NCBI RefSeq assembly: GCF_003076515.1
Contig: NZ_CP022390.1
Coordinates: 186,001-250,000, forward strand
Length of the DNA stretch: 64,000 nucleotides
DNA from: Alcaligenes aquatilis
GTDB taxonomy: Bacteria > Pseudomonadota > Gammaproteobacteria > Burkholderiales > Burkholderiaceae_B
Reading direction: 5' to 3'
The notes under the pieces were generated by a model. It had not been told where the DNA came from. It searched no databases and saw nothing but the letters and a program-made list of their open reading frames with translations. The translations under genes were made by a program, and so were the position numbers. Shown piece by piece: positions 46,440 to 54,934 of this stretch. Within the stretch, counting starts at the first letter, position 1. Each line of letters opens with the position of its first letter.

Positions 46440-46515
46440 AAGGCGCTGTGTTTTAAGTAGTTCCAAAAGGTTGGATCTCCCTCTTTTGAAGAAACTGCTC
46501 AAAACACAGCGCCTT
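46440..46515. other. Long inverted repeat (large hairpin)
   Basis: A perfect 15-bp inverted repeat (46440-46454 with 46501-46515) extends inward to about 23 bp with one mismatch and a G-T pair. The loop of about 30 bases holds GGATCTCCCTCTTTTG. It lies just past the HAD gene on its downstream side and about 100 bp after the MCE operon. It could be a two-way terminator, a small RNA or a tiny mobile element. Confidence 0.7.
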
Positions 46516-46535
46516 TTCTATTGTCTGGCTATGAA

Positions 46536-47216
46536 TCAGCCTTGTACGCGTTCCTGCTCCAGCTTGGCGATCAACGTGGGTAATTCATCCATGCGGCGGA
46601 AGGTGTCACGCACACCAAGACGGCGCAAGTCCTCTTGCTTGTCGGGGACCGGGCAATAGCCCAAGACGGTGGCCCCGGCAGCCAAGCCAGCCGTTGCGCC
46701 CGTGACGCTGTCTTCCACAACCAGACATTCCTTGGGGTCGACACCCAAGCCATGCGCGGCGGCCAGATAGACATCCGGGTAGGGTTTGTTGCGGGGCGTC
46801 TCTGCACCGCTATAGATATGGGTGCCAAAGTAATCCAGCAGGCCAGTCTGGCCCAGTTGCAGTGCCAGCTTGCCGCGGTCGGCGCCGGACGCACAGGCAA
46901 TCATGCCGGGCTTGTCGCGCAAGATCGCGTCCAGCGTGTCCTGAATACCGGGAATGGCCATGACTTCATTGCTCAGTGCATGGTTGCGGCGCATGCGAAA
47001 GGCCATTACCCATTCCATATCCAGATCTTTACCGGTCATCTTGCGCACGGTGGGTAGTTCGTCGGGCAGCGCTTTGCCAATGAACCAGTCATAGCATTGC
47101 TCGTAGGTCATGACCCAGCCTTCTTCTTGCAGCATGTCCCGCAGCACGCGAACCGTGATGGGTTCGCTGTCCACCAGCACACCGTCACAATCAAACAGCA
47201 CAGCGGAAAATGTCAT
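46536..47216 (-). CDS. HAD-superfamily sugar phosphatase (beta-phosphoglucomutase-like)
   Basis: 226 residues. HAD motifs: FDCDGVLVDSEP (nucleophile and acid Asp), CASGADRGK (motif II region), Lys in NKPYPDVYLAA (III) and VVEDSVTGATAG (IV). A subfamily I cap is present (residues about 17-85). It should hydrolyse a small phosphorylated metabolite; the substrate is not predictable. Confidence 0.92.
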   Translation of the reverse strand: MTFSAVLFDCDGVLVDSEPITVRVLRDMLQEEGWVMTYEQCYDWFIGKALPDELPTVRKMTGKDLDMEWVMAFRMRRNHALSNEVMAIPGIQDTLDAILRDKPGMIACASGADRGKLALQLGQTGLLDYFGTHIYSGAETPRNKPYPDVYLAAAHGLGVDPKECLVVEDSVTGATAGLAAGATVLGYCPVPDKQEDLRRLGVRDTFRRMDELPTLIAKLEQERVQG

Positions 47217-47421
47217 GAGTCATCCCTATTCAGCAATAAAACGTCAAGTTTGTGATGATACCGCAGGCTGCCCACCCACAGGATTGAGGTGCAATGAGGG
47301 GGCGCACCCTATGAAGCCCTTAGGGGGCTTAGTGAAAACCCCGACTCATAAATAATTGATTATTGATATATTTATATCTAAACTAAAATTTCATTACACA
47401 CATTTCTGCGGAACTTCCGTC

Positions 47422-48396
47422 ATGGTGCATAAAACAACTCGAGTAGTGGCAGCAGCCTTGCTGGCATTGGGAATGGCTGGCGCTCAGGCAGCGGAAGTTA
47501 CGCTGAAAGCGGTATCTGTCTTTACGATGGACACCTTCTTTACCAAGCGCTTCAAGCAGTTCGTTGACAAGGTCAACGCAGAAGGCAAGGGGTTGGTGCA
47601 GATCAATGTCATTGGCGGCCCAGAGGCCATTCCGCCTTTCGAGGTCGGCAATGCGCTGCGTTCTGGCGTGATTGATTTCGCCAATACCACCGCCGTCTTT
47701 CATGCCAATCTGGTGCCAGAGGCACTGGCCTTGACGCTGACAGAAAAACCCATGAGCGAGCTGCGCCAGAACGGCGGCTACGAGCTGATGGACAAGATTC
47801 ACCGCGAGAAAGCCAACATTACTTGGCTGGCTCGTACGACGGACGGTTTGCAATACCACATCTACACCAACAAGCCCGTGACCTCGGCTGACCTGTCGGG
47901 CTTCAAGCTGCGCGGTGTGCCGGTGTACCTGTCCTTCTTTCGCGAAATTGGCGCAACCCCGCTGCAGATTCCACCGGGCGAGGTCTACACCGCGCTGGAG
48001 CGTGGTGTCGTGGACGGCTATGGCTGGCCTTCTGTGGGCGTGATGGAAATGGGCTGGCATGAAAAGACCAAATACCGTGTAGAGCCAGGCTTCTACAACG
48101 TGGAAGTGGGTTTTTTCATGAACCAAAAGAGCTGGGAAAAACTGGACGAAGACCAGAAAGCCTTCATGCGCAAGCAGATCGAGTGGATGGAGTCGCAGAA
48201 CGTGACTGAACACCAGATGGCAATCGAAGAAAAAGCGGCGACCGAACAAGCCGGTGTGCAAGCGCTGGTACTGGAACCTGAGGCCGCTCGTGCCTTGCGC
48301 ACCAAAGCCTACGAAGCAGGCTGGGCCGGTATCGACAAATCCAGTCCCAAATATGCGGCGCAATTGCGTGAATTGTTTGGTGGCTATCAGCCTTAA
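47422..48396 (+). CDS. TRAP transporter solute-binding protein (third system)
   Basis: 324 residues. Signal peptide ends GAQAAE. Binding-protein pattern: GGPEAIPPFEVGNALRSGVI, KPVTSADLSGFKLRGVPVYL and TALERGVVDGYGWPSVG. The ATG at 47422 gives a good signal peptide; the open frame starts 66 bases earlier. Only a weak ribosome binding site is visible. Confidence 0.92.
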   Translation: MVHKTTRVVAAALLALGMAGAQAAEVTLKAVSVFTMDTFFTKRFKQFVDKVNAEGKGLVQINVIGGPEAIPPFEVGNALRSGVIDFANTTAVFHANLVPEALALTLTEKPMSELRQNGGYELMDKIHREKANITWLARTTDGLQYHIYTNKPVTSADLSGFKLRGVPVYLSFFREIGATPLQIPPGEVYTALERGVVDGYGWPSVGVMEMGWHEKTKYRVEPGFYNVEVGFFMNQKSWEKLDEDQKAFMRKQIEWMESQNVTEHQMAIEEKAATEQAGVQALVLEPEAARALRTKAYEAGWAGIDKSSPKYAAQLRELFGGYQP

Positions 48397-48526
48397 GCCA
48401 GTTTATTGATGATTTAGTTTGAGAGTGGACATTGTGCCCTTGGGGACAGTGTCCACTTTTTGATGGTGCCATATGGGTGGCTAGATGTCCGCCCTTTCAG
48501 TGACCTTGATCTGCGGAGAAGACGCG

Positions 48527-49051
48527 ATGTCTGCTGCCACTGCCTCGGAAGGCTTGCCTTCCAACCCGACCTGGGGGCGTCCGTACGCCCTGTTAATGAA
48601 TACTTGTGGCGCCGTCGCGGCCCTGACCTTTGGGCTGATGAGCCTGCTGGTGTGCGCGGATGTGGTGCTGCGCAACCTGGGCTACGACGCGCTGTCCACC
48701 AGCGTGGAAATAACCGAATACATGTTGATCATTGCCACCTTCGTGGCAGCACCGTGGGTGCTGTATCTGGGCGGCCATATTCGTATCGATGTGCTGTTTA
48801 ACAACTTGCCCCTGCCCATGCAGCGTGGCCTGGACCTGCTCTCTAACCTGTTGGGGCTGACCGTCTGTGGCATTTTGGCCTGGCAATGCGCGGTCGTTGC
48901 CCTGGACTCGTACGAGCAAGGGGCCCTGGTCTTTAAAGCCCTGGTCTTTCCAGAATGGTGGCTGAATCTGCCTTTGTTGTTTGGTGCATCCATGTTGGCG
49001 CTGGAGTTTCTGCGCCGCCTGATTTCCCGTCCCGTTGAGCAAGGAGCCTGA
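48527..49051 (+). CDS. TRAP transporter small permease (third system)
   Basis: 174 residues, four membrane segments, DctQ pattern TEYMLIIATFVAAPWVLYLG and GGHIRIDVLFNNLP. GGAG lies eight bases before the ATG at 48527, which is preferred over an earlier ATG. It is 130 bp after the binding-protein gene and just ahead of the large permease (2 bp). Confidence 0.92.
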   Translation: MSAATASEGLPSNPTWGRPYALLMNTCGAVAALTFGLMSLLVCADVVLRNLGYDALSTSVEITEYMLIIATFVAAPWVLYLGGHIRIDVLFNNLPLPMQRGLDLLSNLLGLTVCGILAWQCAVVALDSYEQGALVFKALVFPEWWLNLPLLFGASMLALEFLRRLISRPVEQGA

Positions 49052-49053
49052 AC

Positions 49054-50376
49054 ATGGAATGGCACATGGCATTGATCCTGTTGCTAGGATCGCTCTTTGT
49101 CTTGATGGCGATCGGCACACCCGTCGTTTTTGCCTTTCTGTCCGTCAACCTGTTGGGGGCTTGGCTGTTTCTGGGTGAAGCGGCAGGTTTGGCACAATGG
49201 GCGCGCAACACCACCGCCTCCATTGGCAGCTTTTCCTTAACCCCCATTCCTTTATTCGTCTTGATGGGCGAGGTGTTGTTTCACACCGGGCTGGCCTTCA
49301 AGGCCATTGACTCCATCGAGCGCATGATCTCGCGCGTGCCGGGCAAACTGTCTATCGTCAGTATCCTGGGGGGGACAACCTTTGCGACGTTGTCGGGCTC
49401 GTCCATTGCCAACACGGCCATGATGGGCGGCGTGATGCTGCCAGAAATGCTGCGTCGCGGTTATCACCCCACCATGGCCATGGGCCCCATCATGGCGGTA
49501 GGCGGTATTGCCATGCTGATCCCTCCTTCGGCTCTGGCTGTCATGCTGGGGAGTCTGGCTGGTATCTCCATCGAACGACTGTTGATCGGCGGTATCTTGC
49601 CGGGCATCTTGATGGCAGCCGGCTTCCTGGCCTACGTCGTGGTACGTAGCCGCCTGCGCCCACAGGATGCCCCCATGAGCGACGAAGATCCGGCCATTCG
49701 CCTGAAAGGTTGGGTCTTGTGGAAGCCCTTTGTGTTTAACGTCTTGCCATTGTTGGGTATTTTTGTTGCGGTCGTCGGCTCGATGCTGGTCGGTTGGGCA
49801 TCGCCCACCGAGTCGGCTGCGATTGGCGTCGTGGCCTCGGTGCTGGCAACCATTGCCTACCGCGCTCTGACCCTGAAAGCCCTGTGGAAAAGCCTGATCG
49901 AAACCGCCAAAGTCTCGGTTGTGATTCTGTTCATTCTGGCTGCATCAACCACGTTTGCTCAATTGCTCAGCTTCTCTGGAGCCAGCGCAGGCTTTTTGGG
50001 CATGATCAAAGACTACAACCTGTCGCCCTTCGTGCTGGTGGTGTGCATGTTGCTGGTGCTGATAGTCATGGGCATGGTGTTGGATCAAATCTCCATGATG
50101 ATGATTGCCTTGCCGTTTTTCATGCCTCTGGCTCTGGCTGCTGGCGTGGATACCGTCTGGCTGGGCGTGATGATTTTGATCGCACTGGAAATCGGCTTGC
50201 TGACGCCACCCTTTGGCCTGTTGCTGATAGTGATGCAAAGCGTGGCCCCTCCATCCATCCGTTTGCCTCAGATCTACAGTGCCGCCGTGCCCTTCCTGGT
50301 CATAGAAATCGGCATCCTGGCCCTAGTCCTGTTTGTTCCCTGGATTGCCGTGGGTCTGCCAGGCCTGATCGGCTAA
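49054..50376 (+). CDS. TRAP transporter large permease (third system)
   Basis: 440 residues, about 12 to 13 membrane segments with IPLFVLMGEVLFHTGLA, the TLSGSSIANTAMMGGVMLPEML segment and LLTPPFGLLLIVMQ. Inner-membrane carrier of the third TRAP system. No enzyme or regulator gene is linked, so the substrate cannot be guessed. Confidence 0.94.
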   Translation: MEWHMALILLLGSLFVLMAIGTPVVFAFLSVNLLGAWLFLGEAAGLAQWARNTTASIGSFSLTPIPLFVLMGEVLFHTGLAFKAIDSIERMISRVPGKLSIVSILGGTTFATLSGSSIANTAMMGGVMLPEMLRRGYHPTMAMGPIMAVGGIAMLIPPSALAVMLGSLAGISIERLLIGGILPGILMAAGFLAYVVVRSRLRPQDAPMSDEDPAIRLKGWVLWKPFVFNVLPLLGIFVAVVGSMLVGWASPTESAAIGVVASVLATIAYRALTLKALWKSLIETAKVSVVILFILAASTTFAQLLSFSGASAGFLGMIKDYNLSPFVLVVCMLLVLIVMGMVLDQISMMMIALPFFMPLALAAGVDTVWLGVMILIALEIGLLTPPFGLLLIVMQSVAPPSIRLPQIYSAAVPFLVIEIGILALVLFVPWIAVGLPGLIG

Positions 50377-50468
50377 GACCGAACAGTCCGCTGAAAAGAG
50401 GGGCAACAGCGATGTTGTCCCACACAGAAAGCCGGAGTCTCGAACAGGCTTTCCGGGAAAAAACGAAA

Positions 50469-50505
50469 AACCTGAGTTCGGCGTTTGCCAAACTCAGGTT
50501 TTTTT
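50469..50505 (+). terminator. Terminator of the third TRAP operon
   Basis: AACCTGAGTT pairs with AACTCAGGTT, 12-base loop, followed by five or more T, about 90 bp past the dctM stop. Confidence 0.9.
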
Positions 50506-50657
50506 GTCGCCGGGCCGCCCCAAGACAAAAGGCACCCCCCTCGAGGGGCAGCAAGCCAAAGGCGCGGCGAGGGGGCTTGTTTTGTCGCCGGGCCGCCCCA
50601 AGACAAAAAGCACCCCCTTGGGGGGCAGCAAGCCAAAGGCGCAGCGTGGGTTTTTTT
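50506..50657. repeat. Tandem pair of a GC-rich intergenic repeat, period 78 bp
   Basis: The sequence GTCGCCGGGCCGCCCCAAGA starts at 50506 and again at 50584, and the following parts (CACCCCC..GGGG hairpin, GCAGCAAGCCAAAGGCGC) also repeat with a few differences. Each unit holds an internal CCCCC/GGGGG hairpin. I associate units like this with dispersed repeats in Bordetella/Alcaligenes-type genomes. Confidence 0.85.
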
Positions 50658-51037
50658 GTGCGCGATAGCATAGATCAGTTCTGGCCGTATCTCTGCCTGC
50701 TTAAAAGCGACTGATGTGGGAGCCGGATTTCATTGCCAAGCCGCCTTTCAGCTTCTTGCAGACTTTTTGGGGGGGGCGTGGGCTGGCTTCATGGGTTTGG
50801 GCCGTGCTAAACCAAGATAGTGTTGAGAGCCAAGGCAAGCCGTGCGCCCGTTTTGAACCCGCTTGTCGTACGACCCAGTTGGACAAGGCAGACGCATAAG
50901 ATCGCCGAGAGTTGTCATCCTGATTTTTCAAAAAAGTCAGTTAGACCGCCAGTGCTGGATAGCAAATATCTCGTTCGAGACGCAAACTCTGACCCTGGAA
51001 AACCCAATTAGCAATCGCCCGATAAAAGATGCTGTGA
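50658..51037. other. Gene-free stretch before the inverted-repeat element
   Basis: No convincing gene. A 61-codon frame at 50714-50899 begins MWEPDFIAKPPFSFL without a clear ribosome binding site and includes a G-run of ten bases; it may be part of a dispersed repeat. Nothing else is seen. Confidence 0.4.
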
Positions 51038-51268
51038 GCTGATCGAGGGGCGGTGCCGGTGTGGGGGCGGATCAGGTGACTTGCCGCAGGCAGATCATTG
51101 CGTAGGGATGCAAGCACCTTGCTGTTCGAGTCCGGCGCTTGTGATTGGTCCGGCGGACCAATCACCGGACGAGTTCAAGGTGCGCCCGTAGCGATTATCT
51201 GACCAGGGCATCGGCGCGCAGCGCCGGCAAGTTGCCAGCCCCGACACCGGCACCGCCCCTCGATCAGC
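51038..51268. mobile_element. MITE-like palindromic element with 25-bp terminal inverted repeats
   Basis: The outer 25 bases are perfect inverted copies (51038-51062 with 51244-51268), inner parts match imperfectly, and the centre is a perfect 11-bp palindrome (GTGATTGGTCC with GGACCAATCAC, spacer GGC, about 51142-51166). The whole 231 bp could fold into one long hairpin. No coding capacity and no target-site duplication are apparent. A mobile element, recombination remnant or structured RNA are all possible. Confidence 0.6.
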
Positions 51269-51477
51269 GTTTTATAGTCACCCTCTTTATCACCGGGCAG
51301 TTGATGATCCTGACCTTTGGACGAGAGTGTCGGAAATTTTGTGTTCGGGCCTATGATTGCCGGTCAGTTGTTGACCCTGAGTTCTGAGCCATCATTTTTG
51401 TGCGCAAAAGCAGAGTGCAAGAGCCTAATTCCCAGCTAGCCAAACATTAAAAACCAAACTCGCAAGAAAAAAGACTT
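51269..51477. other. Short gene-free stretch with an imperfect direct repeat
   Basis: CCGGGCAGTTGATGATCCTGACC near 51293 and CCGGTCAGTTGTTGACCCTGA near 51360 are related direct copies about 67 bp apart. Possibly the edge of the adjacent palindromic element. No gene. Confidence 0.4.
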
Positions 51478-51780
51478 TTATTTGCGCCCAGGCTCAGCAT
51501 AAATCCCGCCATCCCGCAAAACCAAAGCGACCTTATCTCCCCGCTGCATGGTTTCATCCAGCACACGAGCAATCAACATCGGCCCCGCATCGCTGGCAAC
51601 CGTTGCCAGCATATACCTCTCAGCCCCTTCACCAGAGGAGGCACTACGCGTCAGTTCCGTCACCATCCCAGACGAGCACTCCTCAGCCTCAAACTCATCC
51701 CCATGACACGTCGGACACAAGAACCGCTCTGGGAATACCCGATGATCACACTGCACACAACGAAACACAGAAGGACCCAT
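51478..51780 (-). CDS. DUF35 (zinc-ribbon OB-fold) partner protein
   Basis: 100 residues. N-terminal zinc ribbon with C-x2-C pairs (RCVQCDHRVFPERFLCPTC), then an OB fold (GMVTELTRSASSG, KVALVLRDGG). The ATG at 51780 overlaps the stop of the thiolase-like gene. DUF35 proteins form complexes with thiolase-superfamily proteins, for example in steroid side-chain aldolases (Ltp2 with the ChsH2 DUF35 domain) and acetone/acetoacetyl systems. The overlap and shared strand fit such a complex. Confidence 0.9.
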   Translation of the reverse strand: MGPSVFRCVQCDHRVFPERFLCPTCHGDEFEAEECSSGMVTELTRSASSGEGAERYMLATVASDAGPMLIARVLDETMQRGDKVALVLRDGGIYAEPGRK

Positions 51781-52940
51781 CACAAGGCCTCCAAAACAAG
51801 AGCTGTCGAACACATGCCATAGCGATACTCCACCATGCCGTAGCCCGTGACCAAACCATAACGGGCCTGCGCCACCTGACGCTCCCCAGCCTGAGCGCTT
51901 AACTGACGCATTACCTCCACCAAACCATGCAAGCTGCATGCCGCCCCGGCCTGCCCGGCCGACAACTGCCCGCCAGACGTATTCAAAGGCAGACGCCCCG
52001 TTGCAATCGACTCGTGAATAAACTGCTTTGCGTCATCCGCTTGAAAAAACCCCAAATCCTGCAACTGCGCCAGGACCATGACCGGGTAATCGTCATAAAT
52101 ACTGACGATATCCATCTGCGCCGGACTCAATCCCGATTCCGCCCATAAAGCCGGAGCCAAAGTCGCCAAACCCGTGCTCAAACCATCGCCCTGCTGATCA
52201 TCAATATTGTGAGCACTGCGTAACGCTTTCACCGTAATTGCTGGCTGATTGTGCGCCGCCGGATGATCCGCGCGCATCACAATCAAGGCATTGGCCCCAT
52301 CTACCACCGGCACACAATCGAGCCGCGTCAAAGGATCGGCCACTTGAGGCGCATTCAAGTATTCATCCAGCCTCATGGGGCTGCGATACACCGCGGCAGG
52401 ATTCATGCTGGCCCACAAGCGCTGGCGCATCACCAAGGCGGCATAATCCGCCCGTTCCAAACCCAGCTTGCGCATTTGATTGGCGGTTAGCATGGCAAAG
52501 CGATGATTCGGACTGCCTGCGCCCAACGGCCGTAAATGATCGTAAGTTGTCTGGTTATAGTTCTCGACCAGTTGCTGGAAGTCCTTGGCCTGAAAATGAT
52601 CGCCGGCCACAATCGCAATACAGCGGGCATCCCCTGCCTGAACCGCGCGAATCGCGTGCTGCAAAATATTCAGCCCGCTGGCCCCGCCATTGCTGTCATC
52701 CATTATCCAGCCCACCGTCAAACCCAGCTTCCAGGCCAGATCAATAGCCCGATCCGGGGCGTGGGTGAATGAGGCTACTCCCAGACCATCAATATCGCTG
52801 GCCTTCAAACCTGCGGTGGCAAGAGACTGCTTGAAAGCCTGGGCCAGCAGCTCGGAGGTGCCAAGCTGACCACGCCGGGTATAGGTGACCTCGGTCGCGC
52901 CCAGCAGGCGCACCGTCTCCAGATTAAAACTAGGCGTCAT
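51780..52940 (-). CDS. Thiolase-superfamily protein (SCP-x/Ltp2-like), lacking the usual Cys nucleophile
   Basis: 386 residues. The position of the normal acyl-accepting Cys shows DSNGGASGLN instead, and the usual His-containing motif reads SIYDDYPVMVLAQLQDLGF. The C-terminal GGQLSAGQAGAACSLHG segment is kept. These features match non-condensing thiolase-like proteins such as steroid side-chain retro-aldolases, where Tyr residues act in catalysis. It is followed by its DUF35 partner and preceded by a CoA ligase, so a CoA-bound beta-hydroxy compound may be split. Function is inference. Confidence 0.85.
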   Translation of the reverse strand: MTPSFNLETVRLLGATEVTYTRRGQLGTSELLAQAFKQSLATAGLKASDIDGLGVASFTHAPDRAIDLAWKLGLTVGWIMDDSNGGASGLNILQHAIRAVQAGDARCIAIVAGDHFQAKDFQQLVENYNQTTYDHLRPLGAGSPNHRFAMLTANQMRKLGLERADYAALVMRQRLWASMNPAAVYRSPMRLDEYLNAPQVADPLTRLDCVPVVDGANALIVMRADHPAAHNQPAITVKALRSAHNIDDQQGDGLSTGLATLAPALWAESGLSPAQMDIVSIYDDYPVMVLAQLQDLGFFQADDAKQFIHESIATGRLPLNTSGGQLSAGQAGAACSLHGLVEVMRQLSAQAGERQVAQARYGLVTGYGMVEYRYGMCSTALVLEAL

Positions 52941-52961
52941 ATCGAAGTCCAGTGGCAGCGA

Positions 52962-54578
52962 TCAGCGGCGAACCTGATAGCCCGCTTTTTCTCTATCCCA
53001 GGTGTCGGGGCCAATGCCTCGATCACGCAGGGCAAACTTTTGAATCTTGCCATTTTCCGTGATGGGCAAGACTTGGGCAAACTCAATAAAGCGCGGCACG
53101 GCAAAGTACGGCAGACGGCGCTCGCAATGTTGTAGCAGCTCCTCGCAACTGACCGTGCAATCCGGGCGCAGCACAATCATGGCCATGACCTCGTCCTCGG
53201 CCAACTCGGACTTGGCGGCATAGACCGCGACCGTGTGAACGGCAGGATGGCTGGCCAAAGCCTGCTCGACTTCGTAGGAGGAAATGTTTTCCCCACGGCG
53301 GCGAATCATGTCTTTCAGACGGTCTACAAAGCGGTAGTAGCCATCGGCATCGCGTACCACGCGGTCGCCCGTGTGGAACCACAGATTTTTCCAGGTCTCC
53401 ACGGTCTTGTCGGGTTGACCGTAGTAACCCAAGGCAAAAGCGTAAGGCTCATCGGCGCGCAACAACAGCTCGCCCACCTCACCATCTGGCAGTGGGTTGT
53501 CGTTCTCGTCCACCACCAGGGCTTCAAAGCCCTCAGACACTCGGCCCATATAGCCATTACGCTGTTCCTGAATGCCACGGCCCATCACATAGTTGGTTTC
53601 GGTAGAGCCAAAACCATCCAGTAGATGCATGTGGCAGCGCTCCAGAAACTGGCTATGAAATTGTTCGGGAACGCCTGGGCCCAGGGCAATGCGTGTCTTG
53701 TGCCGCTTTTCTGCCGCTGTTGCTGGTTTGGACAGCAAGATAGGCACCATGGCGCCCAGCAGATAGGTAATCGTCGCGCCGGTTTCGCACAGATTGTCGA
53801 AGAAACGGCTGGCGGAGAAACGTTTATCCACCACCATGCAGGCGTCGCTGACCAGGGCCTGGAAAAAGGTGTTCAGGGCATTGGTGTGGAACATGGGCAG
53901 GCAGGTGTACAGCACATCATCGGGCTTCATGCCCAACTTGCTGGCGGTGTAAATACCCCACCAGTAGAACTGGGCGTGCGGGCACTGAACGCCTTTGGAA
54001 GGGCCTGAAGTTCCGGAGGTATACAGAATGGCCAGCGTATCGCCAGGGCCTATATCGGCAGGCTCGCAGTAATCGCCCAAAGCAGGTAGATCGCAGGTGG
54101 GTACAGCCAGGGTTTGTGCCACTTCCTGGCCTTGAATCAGCCAGGCTTGCTGGACGGCGGTGGCGGCAAGGTCCACATCGGCCAGCAGTGGTGTCAGATC
54201 GGTTTCCACCACCAGCAAGCTGGCCTGGCTATTGCACAGGATGTGCTGCAACTGCGCGCCGCGCGAGGCGGTATTGATAGGCACCACAATCGCGCCCAGC
54301 CAGCCGCAACCCAGCACCATGTCCAGGAACTCGTGACGGTTGGTGCACAGCAGGGCAACACGGTCGCCACGCTTGATACCGGCACGGCTCAGGCGGCTTG
54401 CACTGGCGGCGGCCGCCTGCAAGGTTTGCTGGCCGGTGTAGTGGATGTGTCGGTCTGAGAACAGCGGCGTATCACCCATGCGCTCTGCGCGCAGGCGCAA
54501 CAAGGCGGGCACCGTGCGCTGCGTGGCAGGTATTGAAAACAGTGGCAATTCAGAAGCAGGAATGGAATGGGCGTGCAT
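52962..54578 (-). CDS. AMP-binding acyl-CoA ligase
   Basis: 538 residues of the ANL family. AMP-binding motif ILYTSGTSGPSKGV (about residue 190), GFGSTETNY, FHTGDRV and RLKDMIRRRGENISS, and the catalytic Lys region ENGKIQKFAL near the end. It should activate a carboxylic acid to its CoA thioester. The ATG at 54578 (MHAHSIPASELPLF) is preferred over an earlier one because the conserved part starts there. First gene of the three-gene block (ligase, thiolase-like, DUF35), divergent from the Bug gene. Confidence 0.92.
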   Translation of the reverse strand: MHAHSIPASELPLFSIPATQRTVPALLRLRAERMGDTPLFSDRHIHYTGQQTLQAAAASASRLSRAGIKRGDRVALLCTNRHEFLDMVLGCGWLGAIVVPINTASRGAQLQHILCNSQASLLVVETDLTPLLADVDLAATAVQQAWLIQGQEVAQTLAVPTCDLPALGDYCEPADIGPGDTLAILYTSGTSGPSKGVQCPHAQFYWWGIYTASKLGMKPDDVLYTCLPMFHTNALNTFFQALVSDACMVVDKRFSASRFFDNLCETGATITYLLGAMVPILLSKPATAAEKRHKTRIALGPGVPEQFHSQFLERCHMHLLDGFGSTETNYVMGRGIQEQRNGYMGRVSEGFEALVVDENDNPLPDGEVGELLLRADEPYAFALGYYGQPDKTVETWKNLWFHTGDRVVRDADGYYRFVDRLKDMIRRRGENISSYEVEQALASHPAVHTVAVYAAKSELAEDEVMAMIVLRPDCTVSCEELLQHCERRLPYFAVPRFIEFAQVLPITENGKIQKFALRDRGIGPDTWDREKAGYQVRR

Positions 54579-54934
54579 GATCAATCTGTCTCCCGGCCAA
54601 CGCGCGATCAAGGCGGCAAGCCGATATGCATGGGTGAAATTACTAATATCCGGCAAACAGTATACTGCAATATATTATTTTGAAATTCCTGTCCTTCACC
54701 GGAAAAACCCGAAGTCGATGAGGCCGCCAAGTCGTGGTGTTTCGCATAAACCAAGGGCTGGACAAGGACAGAAAAGGGGGCGTTTTGTAGGCCAGGGCAG
54801 TACGGCAGGCAAGGCGGTTGATCAGGTTTCAGAACGACAGTCGATCAGCAAAAAGCAGGTCAGGCCCATGTGTTTGGGCGGATGTGCTTCACAATGACTT
54901 TGAATAAGCCCACAGGGGCAACGGGGATAGAACA
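54579..54934. other. Divergent intergenic region between CoA ligase and Bug protein
   Basis: About 356 bp without a gene. An AT-rich patch (54640-54690) close to the ligase start includes the palindrome described separately; the part nearer the Bug gene is GC-rich and unremarkable. Confidence 0.5.
54656..54665. promoter_or_regulatory. Palindrome CAGTATACTG, candidate GntR operator
   Basis: A perfect 10-bp palindrome in the AT-rich promoter patch ahead of the CoA ligase. FCD-type GntR regulators often bind short palindromes with a GTATAC core, and such a regulator is encoded at 56440-57111. A related GTAT/ATAC palindrome precedes that regulator. Confidence 0.35.

Noticed and set aside
46465..46490. 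Similarity of the hairpin loop to the 3' end of 16S rRNA (GGTTGGATCTCC)
   Set aside because: Short, imperfect, and no other rRNA sequence adjoins it; chance or a pyrimidine-rich loop explains it.
50714..50899. Small open frame starting MWEPDF
   Set aside because: No ribosome binding site, contains a ten-G run, and no family resemblance; probably part of a repeat.
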